Source: Cupriavidus alkaliphilus
GTDB taxonomy: Bacteria; Pseudomonadota; Gammaproteobacteria; Burkholderiales; Burkholderiaceae
Assembly: GCF_900094595.1 (NCBI RefSeq)
Contig: NZ_FMAD01000002.1
Location: 124,001 to 188,000, forward strand
DNA: 64,000 nucleotides
Direction: 5' to 3'
In this document: positions 1 through 11,500 of the stretch, one piece after another
Numbering within the stretch: position 1 is the stretch's first letter
How the letters are laid out: the number at the start of each line of letters is the position of its first letter
The notes under the pieces: model-generated
Databases searched by the model: none
What the model was told of the DNA's origin: nothing
The model's input: only the letters and a program-made list of their open reading frames with translations
Position numbers and translations under genes: made by a program

Positions 1-714
1 GCCGCGCTGTCGACGCCCACGCTGGCGCTGTCCAACGCCGCGCGCGAAGTGCTGCGCATCGGCGACCGCATCGAGCAGATGCTCGACAACATGCTGCGCG
101 TGCTGCGCACCAACGACGCCAAGCTGGCCACCGCCACCTGCCGCATCGACAACGAGGTCGACGACCTCTACACCGCGATCAAGCTTTACCTGACCCGCAT
201 CAGCCTGGAAGCGCTGGACGAGCGCGACGGCCAGCGCTGGACCGAGATTATCTCGCTCACCATCAACCTGGAACACGCGGGCGATATCATCGAGCGCATC
301 CTGCTCGATACCAAGGACAAGAAGATTGCCCACAACCTGATGTTCTCCGAGGCCGGCATGCAGGAGATCGCCGAGATGCACGCGCGCCTGGTCGCCAACC
401 TGCGCCTGGGCCTGTCGGTGTTTCTCAACGGCGACCTGAAGAGCGCGCAGGCGCTGATGGCGGAGAAGGCCAACTTCCGCGAACTGGAGCGCAAGTACGC
501 GCGCACCCATTTGCAGCGCGTGGCGGTGCAGACCGCGGAAAGCATCGAGACCAGCTCGCTGCACCTGGACGTGATCAGCGAGCTGAAGCGGCTGAACTCG
601 CTGTTCTGCGCCACTGCCTATCCGGTGCTGGAGCAGGCCGGCGTGCTCAACCGCAGCCGGATGAAGGAAGACGATGTGCCGCCGGTCTCGACCGTAGAGG
701 CAGCGCGGCCCTGA
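1..714 (+). CDS. Na/Pi cotransporter family protein, C-terminal part (PhoU-like domain)
   Basis: This open frame enters from the left edge, so only the last 237 codons are present and the true start lies outside the window. The visible part is helical and resembles the cytoplasmic PhoU-like region that follows the transmembrane core in NptA/YjbB-type sodium-phosphate cotransporters. Two similar helical stretches with conserved Asp/Glu (around ATCRIDNEVDDLYTAIKLYL and the later INLEHAGDIIERIL) fit the PhoU four-helix repeat. The membrane core is not visible, so the transporter assignment rests on the PhoU part and on family knowledge. The gene ends 9 bases before a convergent gene. Fairly sure of the PhoU-like region, less of the full architecture. 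Confidence 0.75.
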   Translation, partial: AALSTPTLALSNAAREVLRIGDRIEQMLDNMLRVLRTNDAKLATATCRIDNEVDDLYTAIKLYLTRISLEALDERDGQRWTEIISLTINLEHAGDIIERILLDTKDKKIAHNLMFSEAGMQEIAEMHARLVANLRLGLSVFLNGDLKSAQALMAEKANFRELERKYARTHLQRVAVQTAESIETSSLHLDVISELKRLNSLFCATAYPVLEQAGVLNRSRMKEDDVPPVSTVEAARP

Positions 715-723
715 GCGGATCGG

Positions 724-1209
724 CTACAGCTTGTAGCCGAACTTGCGCAACAGCTCTTTTCGTTCCGCCACATCCGCCTCGGTCTCGATCCCCAGCGGCG
801 AAGCGCCGTCGATCACTCCCACCACGCCGCGCCCAGCATCGGTCTGCGCCACGATCACCTGCGTCGGGTTCGCGGTCGCGCAGTAGATCCGGCATACCTC
901 CGGCACCGCGCGCACCGCGCCCAGCACGTTCACCGGGAAGAAGCCGTCGCCCAGGAAGATCAGGAAGCTGTGGCCCGCGCCGATGGCGCGCGCGTTCTCG
1001 CAGGCCATGTCGATCAGGTGCTCGTCGGTGCCTGACCAGCGCACCAGCCGCTTGCCCGAGGCCTCGCAGAAGGCCAGCCCGAAGCGGATGCCGGGGACCG
1101 TGCCCACCAGCGCCTCGTGCAGGTCTTCCACGGTCTTGATGAAATGCGACTGGCCGAAGATAAAGTTGGTGGCTTCCGGCTTGGTGACCGGTACGACCGT
1201 CAGTTCCAT
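724..1209 (-). CDS. Adenosine-specific kinase family protein (DUF355-like)
   Basis: A 161-residue protein starting MELTVVPV, the usual full length for this small family. It matches the pattern of the adenosine-specific kinase family (Pfam Adenosine_kin): N-terminal KPEATNFIFGQSHFIKTVEDL, a central FGLAFCEASGKRLVRWSGTD and a C-terminal GVIDGASPLGIE. The archaeal homologue from Pyrobaculum was reported to bind adenosine or AMP, and its physiological role in bacteria is unclear. The gene stands alone, convergent with the upstream transporter and divergent from the phosphatase gene downstream, so context gives no pathway. Family assignment is confident; enzymatic activity is inferred. Confidence 0.85.
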   Translation of the reverse strand: MELTVVPVTKPEATNFIFGQSHFIKTVEDLHEALVGTVPGIRFGLAFCEASGKRLVRWSGTDEHLIDMACENARAIGAGHSFLIFLGDGFFPVNVLGAVRAVPEVCRIYCATANPTQVIVAQTDAGRGVVGVIDGASPLGIETEADVAERKELLRKFGYKL

Positions 1210-1326
1210 GGCGGGGCTCCTGTGCGATGGGTGTCGCCGTCCGCTTCATGGTAGGGCGCGAGATAGCGAAAGCAAGCCGGCGCCTGCTATACCGGATGGG
1301 TTGGCCCACCACCGGAGGAGCCGCCC

Positions 1327-1920
1327 ATGCCCGCCTCTTGCAGATGGCTTGCCCTGCTTGCCATCGCCCCGACGCTTGCCGCCGCGCAGGTCGCTCCGGC
1401 ATCACAGCGCGAGATCGCGGTGACCGAACTGCGGCACCCGAATGTCGTGGTGGTGCTGCGCCATGCCAGCGCGCCGGGCGTGGGCGATCCGCCCGGGTTC
1501 CGGCTGGCGGATTGCGCCACCCAGCGCAACCTCGACGCGCGCGGACGCGAGCAGGCGGCGCGGCTGGGAGCGAGCTGGAAGGCGGCCGGCTTCCGGCCGA
1601 CGCAGGTGTGGAGCAGCGCCTGGTGCCGCTGCCAGGACACCGCGCGGCTGATCGGGCTCGGACCGGTGCAGGTGCAGCCGCTGCTCAATTCATTCTTCGG
1701 CGCGGATGCGCAGCGCCGCGACGCGCAGGTCGCGCAGCTGTCGCGGCTGATCGACGGTCTCGACCCGCGCGGCGGGCCTTACCTGATGGTCACGCACCAG
1801 GTGGTGATCACCGCGCTGACCGGGCATGGTGCCGACAGCGGAGGGGGTGTGGTGATCGAATTGCCGCTGGGTGGGACGGCGCGGCGCACGCGCGTGTTGC
1901 CGGCCGCCGGGCTGGATTGA
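1327..1920 (+). CDS. Periplasmic histidine phosphatase family protein
   Basis: A 197-residue protein with an N-terminal signal peptide (hydrophobic LALLAIAPTLAAA, cleavage probably near residue 20). The phosphohistidine motif of the histidine phosphatase superfamily appears as VVVLRHASAPG at about residue 41, and the second catalytic histidine is probably in MVTHQVVITALTG near residue 153. It is short compared with acid phosphatases and phytases and closer to the SixA/Ais-like branch. The substrate cannot be told. It is divergent from the adenosine-kinase-like gene and convergent with uvrA. An ATG with an upstream GGAGGAG sequence supports the start. Confidence 0.85.
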   Translation: MPASCRWLALLAIAPTLAAAQVAPASQREIAVTELRHPNVVVVLRHASAPGVGDPPGFRLADCATQRNLDARGREQAARLGASWKAAGFRPTQVWSSAWCRCQDTARLIGLGPVQVQPLLNSFFGADAQRRDAQVAQLSRLIDGLDPRGGPYLMVTHQVVITALTGHGADSGGGVVIELPLGGTARRTRVLPAAGLD

Positions 1921-1947
1921 GCCGCGGCCCGCCGGACGGTTCCCGCT

Positions 1948-4812
<2,865 letters not shown>

Positions 4813-5037
4813 ATGCCGAAAAGTCGTCGCCAGGCGGGCCGCCCCGGCCGGAATGCGCGCCCGGGCGCACCTCTCGGGGGCAGCCGGCATGGCCAGGTGA
4901 CCCGGGAAGCGCGAAGGAGCAAACCTGTTAATATACCCAACTTCGGTTTCCGGGGTTGTCCGGCCACCAGCGGACCCGACCATTGCCGCCCACCGGCAAC
5001 CAGCCCGACCCCGAATCCACACGATCCCACGATCGCA
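4813..5037. promoter_or_regulatory. Divergent promoter region between uvrA and the MFS gene
   Basis: This 225-base gap separates two divergent starts and must carry both promoters. The only AT-rich patch is around 4921-4936, with a TAATAT hexamer at 4929-4934 that could serve as a -10 element. A CTGT at 4925-4928 could be half of an SOS box, but the matching ACAG half is missing at the right distance, so LexA control is not supported by sequence. Confidence 0.3.
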
Positions 5038-6288
5038 ATGCCGTCGATCCCTTCTTCTTCCCCGGAAACGGGTGCCGCCGACGCATCCCAGGCCCCCGCG
5101 CGCGAACGCATGACGCGCGCCGAACTGCGCGCCGCGGTCTCGCTGGCCAGCATCTTTGCGCTGCGCATGCTGGGCCTGTTCCTGATCCTGCCGGTCTTTG
5201 CCGAGTACGCCCGGGCCCTGCCCGACGGGCAAGACGTGCAGCGCGTCGGCCTGGCGATGGGCATCTACGGCCTGATGCAGGCGTTCCTGCACATCCCGCT
5301 GGGCTGGCTGTCCGACCGCGTCGGACGCAAGCCGGTGATGGTGGGCGGCCTGCTGCTGTTCATCGCCGGCGGCCTGGTGGCTGCGTTCTCCGACACGCTG
5401 TCCGGCATCATCGCCGGGCGCGCGCTGCAGGGCATGGGCGCGATCTCCGCCGCCATCACCGCCTGCATCGCCGACCTGACCCGCGAGCGCCATCGCACCA
5501 AGGCCATGGCGATGGTGGGCGGCAGCATCGGGCTGACCTTCGCGCTGTCGCTGGTGATTGCCTCGCCGCTGCTGCACAGCATCGGCATGTCCGGCATCTT
5601 CGGGCTGATGTCGGTGCTGGGCCTGGTCGCCATCGGCGTGACCGTGTTCCTGGTGCCGACCCCGCCGCCGCCGCACCCGGTGCGGCTGCCGTTCCGCAAG
5701 GTGCTGCTCAACGGCGACCTGGCGCGGCTCAATGTCGGCGTGCTGGCGCTGCACGCGTCGCAGGTGGCGATGTTTATGGTGGTGCCGGCGATGCTGGCCG
5801 ATGCCGGCATGCCGCTGGACCAGCACTGGAAGGTCTACCTGCCGGTGGTGCTGGTGTCGTTCGTGCTGATGCTGGGCCCGATGATGGCGGCCGAGCGCTA
5901 CGGCCGCGTGCGCCCGGTGCTGCTGGGCGCGGTCGCGCTGATGACCGCGGTGCAGCTGCTGTTCGCCGCGGTGCACGGGCTGTGGGCCATCGTCGGGGTC
6001 TTGCTGCTGTTCTTCGTCGCCTTCAACGTGCTGGAGGCGATGCAGCCTTCGCTGGTGTCGCGCTACGCCGCGGCCGCGCGCGGCGCGGCGCTCGGGGTCT
6101 ACAACACCACTCAGGCGCTGGGCCTGTTCCTGGGCGGCGCCGCCGGTGGCTGGCTGCTCAAGCACGAGGGCCGCAGTGCCGTGTTCGTCGGCTGCGCGGC
6201 GGTGCTGTTGCTGTGGCTTATAATCGCCTGGAGCATGAAGGCGCCGCCGGCGCGCGGGCAGGAAGCCGCACCGGCGACCGCGGCCTGA
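5038..6288 (+). CDS. MFS transporter, 12 TM (YajR-like)
   Basis: A 416-residue inner-membrane secondary transporter of the major facilitator superfamily. Motif [17 protein letters not shown], sits between TM2 and TM3 near residue 87, and about twelve hydrophobic segments are visible. The sequence style ([25 protein letters not shown]) resembles the YajR group, but there is no C-terminal YAM domain. I chose ATG 5038 (MPSIPSS) because the frame upstream overlaps uvrA and is not transporter-like. In many Burkholderiaceae an MFS gene sits between uvrA and ssb, as here. The substrate is unknown. Confidence 0.9.
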   Translation: MPSIPSSSPETGAADASQAPARERMTRAELRAAVSLASIFALRMLGLFLILPVFAEYARALPDGQDVQRVGLAMGIYGLMQAFLHIPLGWLSDRVGRKPVMVGGLLLFIAGGLVAAFSDTLSGIIAGRALQGMGAISAAITACIADLTRERHRTKAMAMVGGSIGLTFALSLVIASPLLHSIGMSGIFGLMSVLGLVAIGVTVFLVPTPPPPHPVRLPFRKVLLNGDLARLNVGVLALHASQVAMFMVVPAMLADAGMPLDQHWKVYLPVVLVSFVLMLGPMMAAERYGRVRPVLLGAVALMTAVQLLFAAVHGLWAIVGVLLLFFVAFNVLEAMQPSLVSRYAAAARGAALGVYNTTQALGLFLGGAAGGWLLKHEGRSAVFVGCAAVLLLWLIIAWSMKAPPARGQEAAPATAA

Positions 6289-6347
6289 GCCGGCGCCTGG
6301 TTCCGCATCATTTCGTAAAGCATTCGGGCCGGAAAGAGGCCTAGCAT

Positions 6348-6383
6348 CATCGCGCCACCCGGCATTCTGGCGGGGGCGCGATG
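6348..6383 (+). terminator. Hairpin after the MFS gene
   Basis: CATCGCGCC at 6348-6356 pairs with GGCGCGATG at 6375-6383, and the inner CCCG/CGGG bases can extend the stem. There is only a weak T-rich tail (TTCGTTT), so it is a possible rather than classical terminator for the MFS transcript ahead of ssb. Confidence 0.4.
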
Positions 6384-6386
6384 TTC

Positions 6387-6410
6387 GTTTACGTCGCCGT
6401 TTACGTCGCC
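6387..6410 (+). repeat. Tandem 12-bp repeat upstream of ssb
   Basis: GTTTACGTCGCC occurs twice head to tail (6387-6398 and 6399-6410), about 100 bases upstream of the ssb start. It could be a regulator-binding site in the ssb leader or a chance duplication; no known box is recognised. Confidence 0.5.
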
Positions 6411-6512
6411 GCGCTATCGCGTCAAACTACGGCGTCACACCACAACCCGCTTTTACCGTCATCGTATTGCCACGCTTTTCAACACCGCGCGTGGCTTTTG
6501 GAGAACATTCAC

Positions 6513-7049
6513 ATGGCATCGGTCAACAAAGTCATTCTCGTCGGCAACCTCGGCGCAGACCCCGAAACGCGCTACATGCCCAGCGGCGACGCGGTCACCA
6601 ACCTGCGCCTGGCTACCACCGACCGCTACAAGGACAAGCAGTCCGGCGAGATGAAGGAAGCCACCGAATGGCACCGCGTGGCGATGTTCGGCAAGCTGGC
6701 CGAAATCGCCGCCCAGTATCTGCGCAAGGGCTCGTCGGTCTATATCGAGGGCCGCATCCGCACCCGCAAGTGGCAGGACCAGTCCGGCCAGGACAAGTAC
6801 TCCACCGAGATCGTTGCCGACCAGATGCAGATGCTGGGTTCGCGCCAGGGCGGCGGCGGCGGTGGCGGCGATGAAGGCGGCTACGGCGGCGGCGGTGGTG
6901 GCGGTGGCTATAGCCGCGAAGCCTCGGGCGGCGGCTATGGCGGCGGCCGCGGCGCGCAGGGCGGTGGCCAGCAGGGCGGCGCCGCGCGCCGTCCGCAGCA
7001 GCCGGCCTCGAACGGCTTCGAGGATATGGACGACGACATTCCGTTCTAA
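6513..7049 (+). CDS. ssb: Single-stranded DNA-binding protein
   Basis: SSB coats single-stranded DNA in replication, repair and recombination. The 178-residue protein has an N-terminal OB fold ([21 protein letters not shown] to about residue 110), a glycine-rich linker, and the acidic C-terminal tip ending DDDIPF that recruits partner proteins. GGAG lies 9 bases before ATG 6513, which fixes the start. The last two sense codons and the first base of the stop (CCG TTC T) are repeated at 18002-18008, where they read CCG TTC TGA. The TAA stop used here therefore seems to come from inserted DNA (see the island entry), while the protein is unchanged. Confidence 0.97.
   Translation: MASVNKVILVGNLGADPETRYMPSGDAVTNLRLATTDRYKDKQSGEMKEATEWHRVAMFGKLAEIAAQYLRKGSSVYIEGRIRTRKWQDQSGQDKYSTEIVADQMQMLGSRQGGGGGGGDEGGYGGGGGGGGYSREASGGGYGGGRGAQGGGQQGGAARRPQQPASNGFEDMDDDIPF
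7041..7047 (+). repeat. Left direct repeat of the island (att-like core), CCGTTCT
   Basis: Seven bases at the end of ssb (Pro-Phe plus T of the stop) that recur at 18002-18008. They mark the left junction of the accessory island. Confidence 0.6.
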
Positions 7050-7060
7050 TCGGAACTTGC
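7047..7060 (+). repeat. Left inverted arm of the island
   Basis: TAATCGGAACTTGC matches the reverse complement of 17988-18001 (TTAGCGGAACGTGC) at 11 of 14 positions, with the shared block CGGAAC. Confidence 0.55.
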
Positions 7061-7085
7061 GCTAAAAGTGTAACGAAAGGCCCTG

Positions 7086-7121
7086 AAATTCCCGTCCAAT
7101 CAATGGGTTAGACGGGAATTT
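7086..7121. terminator. 11-bp hairpin between convergent ssb and island operon
   Basis: AAATTCCCGTC (7086-7096) and GACGGGAATTT (7111-7121) form a perfect 11-bp stem with a 14-base loop. It lies between the stops of convergent ssb and the coiled-coil gene. No long T tract follows on either strand, so it may be a weak two-way terminator. It is inside the island and was probably brought with it. Confidence 0.5.
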
Positions 7122-7163
7122 GTGGGTCGCAGTCACTGACGCCAAGCGACCGACTTTTTGTCG

Positions 7164-8525
7164 CTAGATGGCGCGTCGGGACGACAGCTTTCGATTGTCG
7201 ATCGATTCTGAAGTCTGACGGGTATCGTCAACAACCTTGAGGGGCACCTGCCCGATACCCATTGCCCTTTCAATAAGCAGGCCACTTCCATTTTCGGTGA
7301 CGAGTTGCTGCAGTCGGGCAAATTCTCCGCACCAGATCGTCTCCACATCCTTGTCGCGGTTTGTGTCGCGATCGCTGGTCAGTGCAACAGCACGAACCTG
7401 AAGGCGACTCGATTCAGCCTGGCCGCCAATTTCGACGCCGTAGCCTGGCAAGGAAGATTTGCGCAGGACGACGCGTCCATCTGTTGCCCATGCTGTGGCC
7501 ATGCCTTCATGAACCTCGTAGCCAAGTTGGGCAAGCCCTTGTAGGATGACTTCCCGTCGCGCCTCTGCCGCCTTACGCCGCAATTCACTCTCGAGCAAAG
7601 TCTGGCACTGTTCGACAAGTGCCGTGAGCGTCGATATGGGCGTCGCTCCGGTACAAGCCGCGGCTTGCGCGCGCAGCGATGTCGACGCCTCGGAAGTAAA
7701 CGGCTCGATTTGTACCGCAATTTCGACAAGTTTCTCAATGGCGGAGCGCCGAGCCCGCGCTGTTTCTATTCCCTTTGACAAGTCGAGAATGAGGCTGTCG
7801 AGCAGCAGCTTCCTTCGTGCTTCATTTGGCTCGCTTTCCATCGATCGCAGCCGCGTAAGGTACGTCGCTGTTTCCTCGCGACCAAGAATGATCTCTGCTT
7901 CGGCAATCTGGGCGTCCACGCGCTCGAGCAGCATGTCCACGGGGGATGTGGGCTTGTTTCTCGCTTTCCACGCTTCGAAACTCTGCCCTTCGTTGGGCTC
8001 GGCAAGCCGATTTGCCAGGTCTCGCTGTGCGGCGGTCAGGGCCGATTTCTGCTCCGTAGCCAGCAGATTGAAACCCTGAGCGAGAAGCGCATCGACATGA
8101 TCGGCGCCTTCGCCGCGGGCGATCGACTCCAGTTGCTTTTTCAGCTCATCGGGAACGTTCCTGCCACATGCTTTGAGCACGTTGAGAAGGGTGGCCGCGT
8201 TCTCCTTTCCCCTGCGCCCCCGCTGCCGTGCCGCCGCGGCCCTTTCTATTGCCAAGCGTTCACGCCGAAGCGCGTCAGCCTTGAGAAAGGCGATTTCCTC
8301 AGGGACTCTCTTCTGCAAATCTATGAAGGCATCTTGTTTCAGCAGCTCAGCGAGCACACGTCGGCGCTCGCGCGTTGCGCTTGCCTCTGCGTCGGAAAGC
8401 TCTCCCATCTCCCCGCACTGAGCGGTCCATTGCGTTATTGCCTGATCCAGTTGGCGAAGTTGTCCCTCACAGATGGCGAGGATCTCTTCGCGCGTCACAA
8501 TGCGTACGACCTTTGGGCCACTCAT
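7164..8525 (-). CDS. Island operon gene 4: coiled-coil protein of unknown function
   Basis: A 453-residue soluble protein starting MSGPKVVRIVTREEILAICE. The body from about residue 15 to 340 is rich in Glu, Arg, Ala and Leu and looks like long helices or coiled coil. The C-terminal ~90 residues, from LAQLGYEVHEGMATAWA to GIGQVPLKVV, look like a compact globular domain with a conserved-looking WCGEFARL patch. I do not recognise an enzyme motif. Its ATG overlaps the TGA of the helicase gene (ATGA, 8522-8525), so the two are translationally coupled and probably act together. It is the last gene of the operon. Database names such as SMC-like would reflect only the coiled coil. Function unknown. 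Confidence 0.8.
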   Translation of the reverse strand: MSGPKVVRIVTREEILAICEGQLRQLDQAITQWTAQCGEMGELSDAEASATRERRRVLAELLKQDAFIDLQKRVPEEIAFLKADALRRERLAIERAAAARQRGRRGKENAATLLNVLKACGRNVPDELKKQLESIARGEGADHVDALLAQGFNLLATEQKSALTAAQRDLANRLAEPNEGQSFEAWKARNKPTSPVDMLLERVDAQIAEAEIILGREETATYLTRLRSMESEPNEARRKLLLDSLILDLSKGIETARARRSAIEKLVEIAVQIEPFTSEASTSLRAQAAACTGATPISTLTALVEQCQTLLESELRRKAAEARREVILQGLAQLGYEVHEGMATAWATDGRVVLRKSSLPGYGVEIGGQAESSRLQVRAVALTSDRDTNRDKDVETIWCGEFARLQQLVTENGSGLLIERAMGIGQVPLKVVDDTRQTSESIDNRKLSSRRAI

Positions 8526-11500
8526 GCTGAACTCTCCATAGCCAGGGCGGCCTCAATGGCGGATTTGAGTCGCGCGCGCTCTTCGTCGCCGTTGTGATAC
8601 CACGCTTGAGAAGATACGCGGTGCAGATGTGGTATCGCACGCCGCAAAACCGACGGACGCCAGATCTCGCGGGCACGAGCACGCCGCAACAAGGGGTGTC
8701 GCGGAGCGTCACATTCGATCCCGATGGCGTACAGCCCCGTTTTGGGATCGGCGATGGCGAAATCCATGCCGAAGGCATCACCTTCCTGCGCCGGCACGGC
8801 GTGGAAGCCACACAATCCAATGTATGCCAGGACGTCGTTCGCGAAGCCGTCGATCTTGTCGCGTTCCTCGGATCTGGCCTGAGCCCGTTCATTGGACATC
8901 CTGGCCAGGAGAGCGCGGCCGCTCGGGAGCTCGCCGTTCGACATGGCTCGTGCATACTCCATGTAGCCCTGCAGATAGTCTCGTGGGATGGCCGGCTTGC
9001 GATGGGTGTTGAGCATGTCGGAGATTTCGCGAATGGGCATGGATGTCACAAGAATTACTTTCCTGCGCGCCCGCGTGACCGCAACGTTCAGTCGACGCTC
9101 GCCACCTTTCTGGCCGAGAACGCCGAAATGGCGACGGAACGTGCCCTGGCTGTTCCGACCGAAGGTCGTCGAGAAAACAATGACGTCGCGCTCGTCGCCC
9201 TGAACATTCTCGACGTTCTTGACAAAGACAGCCATGTCCTCGCCGCCTTCAATACGATCGCTTTCTTCCCGGTATGCATTCCGGAAATGGATGTCCTCTT
9301 CCGCGCGCAGTTCCAGCTTTTCCTCGATCAGGTCGGCCTGCTTGCGATTGAAGGTCACAACGCCCACGGAAGGCCGCTCGTCGAAGGGTTGTTGCCAGAG
9401 TTTGGCAAGATACTCAACCACACGGCCTGCCTCGGCTTCGTTGGTTTGCTGCTCATACAGACCGTCGACCTGAATGAGTTCGAGAGGTCTCACCTCGCGT
9501 ACGGTTTCGTCCGGATGGCGAACCGGCACACTCAGATTGTTCTCATAAAAAGCCGCATTCGAGTAGCCAATCAGCTCGCGGTAGGCAGAGCGGTAGTGAA
9601 TCTGCAGCGTCGAGCTCGGCAATGTTGTTCGGGCTAGCTGCAACAGATCGGGACAGTCTTTGATCTCGCGCCGGTTCCACGTGTCTTCGAAAATCTCCCG
9701 TTCTTCCTCTGTCGCGTCGTCGTCCGGCTGTTCGCCATCGAAGAGTTCCGCTTCGTCGCTTTCTGCGCGACTCGAGAAGAAGGCAGTCGGCGGCATTTGT
9801 TTCTCGTCGCCGCTGACAATCGAAAGGGTGGCTCGAAAGAGGGTAGGCAGGGCATATTCGACCGGCATCTGCGACGCCTCGTCATAGACGACCGCGTCAA
9901 ACAGGTTCGATTTGAGCGGAAGAACGCGACTGGCCACGTCGGGGTTCATGAGCCACACGGGACGAAGGGTCATCAGCCCGAGCCCGGCGCCGAGTTCGAT
10001 GAATTCCCGAAGGCGCCGGGAACGGCGCCCTGTCAGACGGGTTACGTCTTCCCACTCGCGCGCCGTACGCAGCTTGCCACGATCCACGCCCTCACGAAGT
10101 ACGTCGCGGTTGAGATGGCGCATTTGCTCATCCGCGGCAGCCAAGGCTTCAATTTTTGCCTTTGTCTCGTTCTGGTCCAACAGCAGTTCGGGATATGCCT
10201 GCTCCATTTTGCGTTTCCAGCCCAAGCGTGCTTCGCGGTTGATCAGGCGGCGCACCTCCGAGTCCAGATTCTCGGGGCGCACCCTTGTCAGAGAAGCTTC
10301 TTGCGTGCGCATCAACGAAAAGATCTCAAGCGCAGCATTGCCCAGATGTCGGGCACGGGTACGGAACTGTTGATACGCCGGCAACGTTGGCAGTGCGTCG
10401 TGAATCCGGTTCAGCGGCGCCTGATAGCTGATATTCCGGGCGACCGCATCTTTGCAGGCTTCGAAGAGCTCCGGGGAGAACCAGTCCGTCAGCGACAAGA
10501 GCGCGTCCGTACTGTGCTTGCGTGCGTTGTAGCGGATGAACGCTGTTTCAAATCCGTCAAGGAGCTGTTCAACGGGAGCCCGGTCGCCCGTCATGACGGC
10601 GGAATCGAACTCGTCACCGCGCGGGGCAATGGCCAGATGTTGCGCCAGTTCCCGGACTTCCTCGAGTTGACGGAGGCGTATCAGACATTCATCGGCAAGC
10701 GTTGGGCCGCTGTCCTGGTCAACGGTCTCCAGACGTAGGGATTGGCTCGTCGTATTCAGGGATTCGCGCAACGGCCGCCACCTCAGCTCCAGGCGTGCGG
10801 CGGCCAGCAGCCGGTTAAGGGTTTCATTCGTGTCAGGTGCGCCAAGGCCGGCCACGAACTTCAATAGGCCACGGCGCCGAATGTAGGTTGCCGGGTTGAG
10901 ACGATCAAAGAATGTCGGCGCACGCGTAGCGAGCGTGGCGCGGACTTCGATGTGGGCAAGCTCGGAAGCAGGCAGTCGGGCAAGGGCGGGAGATAGTCGT
11001 TCGTCGAAGGGGCCGTTGTCCGTCTGGACGAGGTCCTGATACAGCGCCTTGAGCGACGCGTAGTGTACGTGTCCTGGCGAATCGGCCTGGCCCGCCGGGC
11101 GGAACAGCGGTAACCATTGCGCCAGGCGTTTGCGCTGTATGTCGTCAAGTTCGACTAGGGTGCGTGCATTGGCATCCAGCCACGCGCGATATGGCGCAGG
11201 GTCGTCCACGTCGAATCTAGCGGGATGGGCCGCAATGGCATCTATTCGAAGCTGCTCGGCCTCGAGGAAGGAAGCGAACGCCGTGTGAAATTCCTTGATG
11301 GTCGCCGGATCCGTTGCAAATGGCTTCAACTGGACAAGCGCGCTGCCTTCGAACCGTGCCGGCAACCAATACCGGGCGAGCGGGGAGCATTGCTCTTCGA
11401 TCGTGGTCAGCGTGGAGATGTCCATGGTGGACAGCTTGCTCCGCAACTGCGGTACGTCAACTGGCGGCTCCCCCGTTTCAAGCTGTATCAGCTCGCCGAG

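Noticed and set aside
4921..4940. Possible LexA (SOS) box between uvrA and the MFS/ssb genes
   Set aside because: CTGT is present but the ACAG half is not at the needed spacing; expected by analogy with E. coli but not supported by sequence.
8594..9637. 347-codon plus-strand open frame antisense to the helicase
   Set aside because: It overlaps conserved helicase motifs on the other strand, has no ribosome-binding site and no recognisable family.
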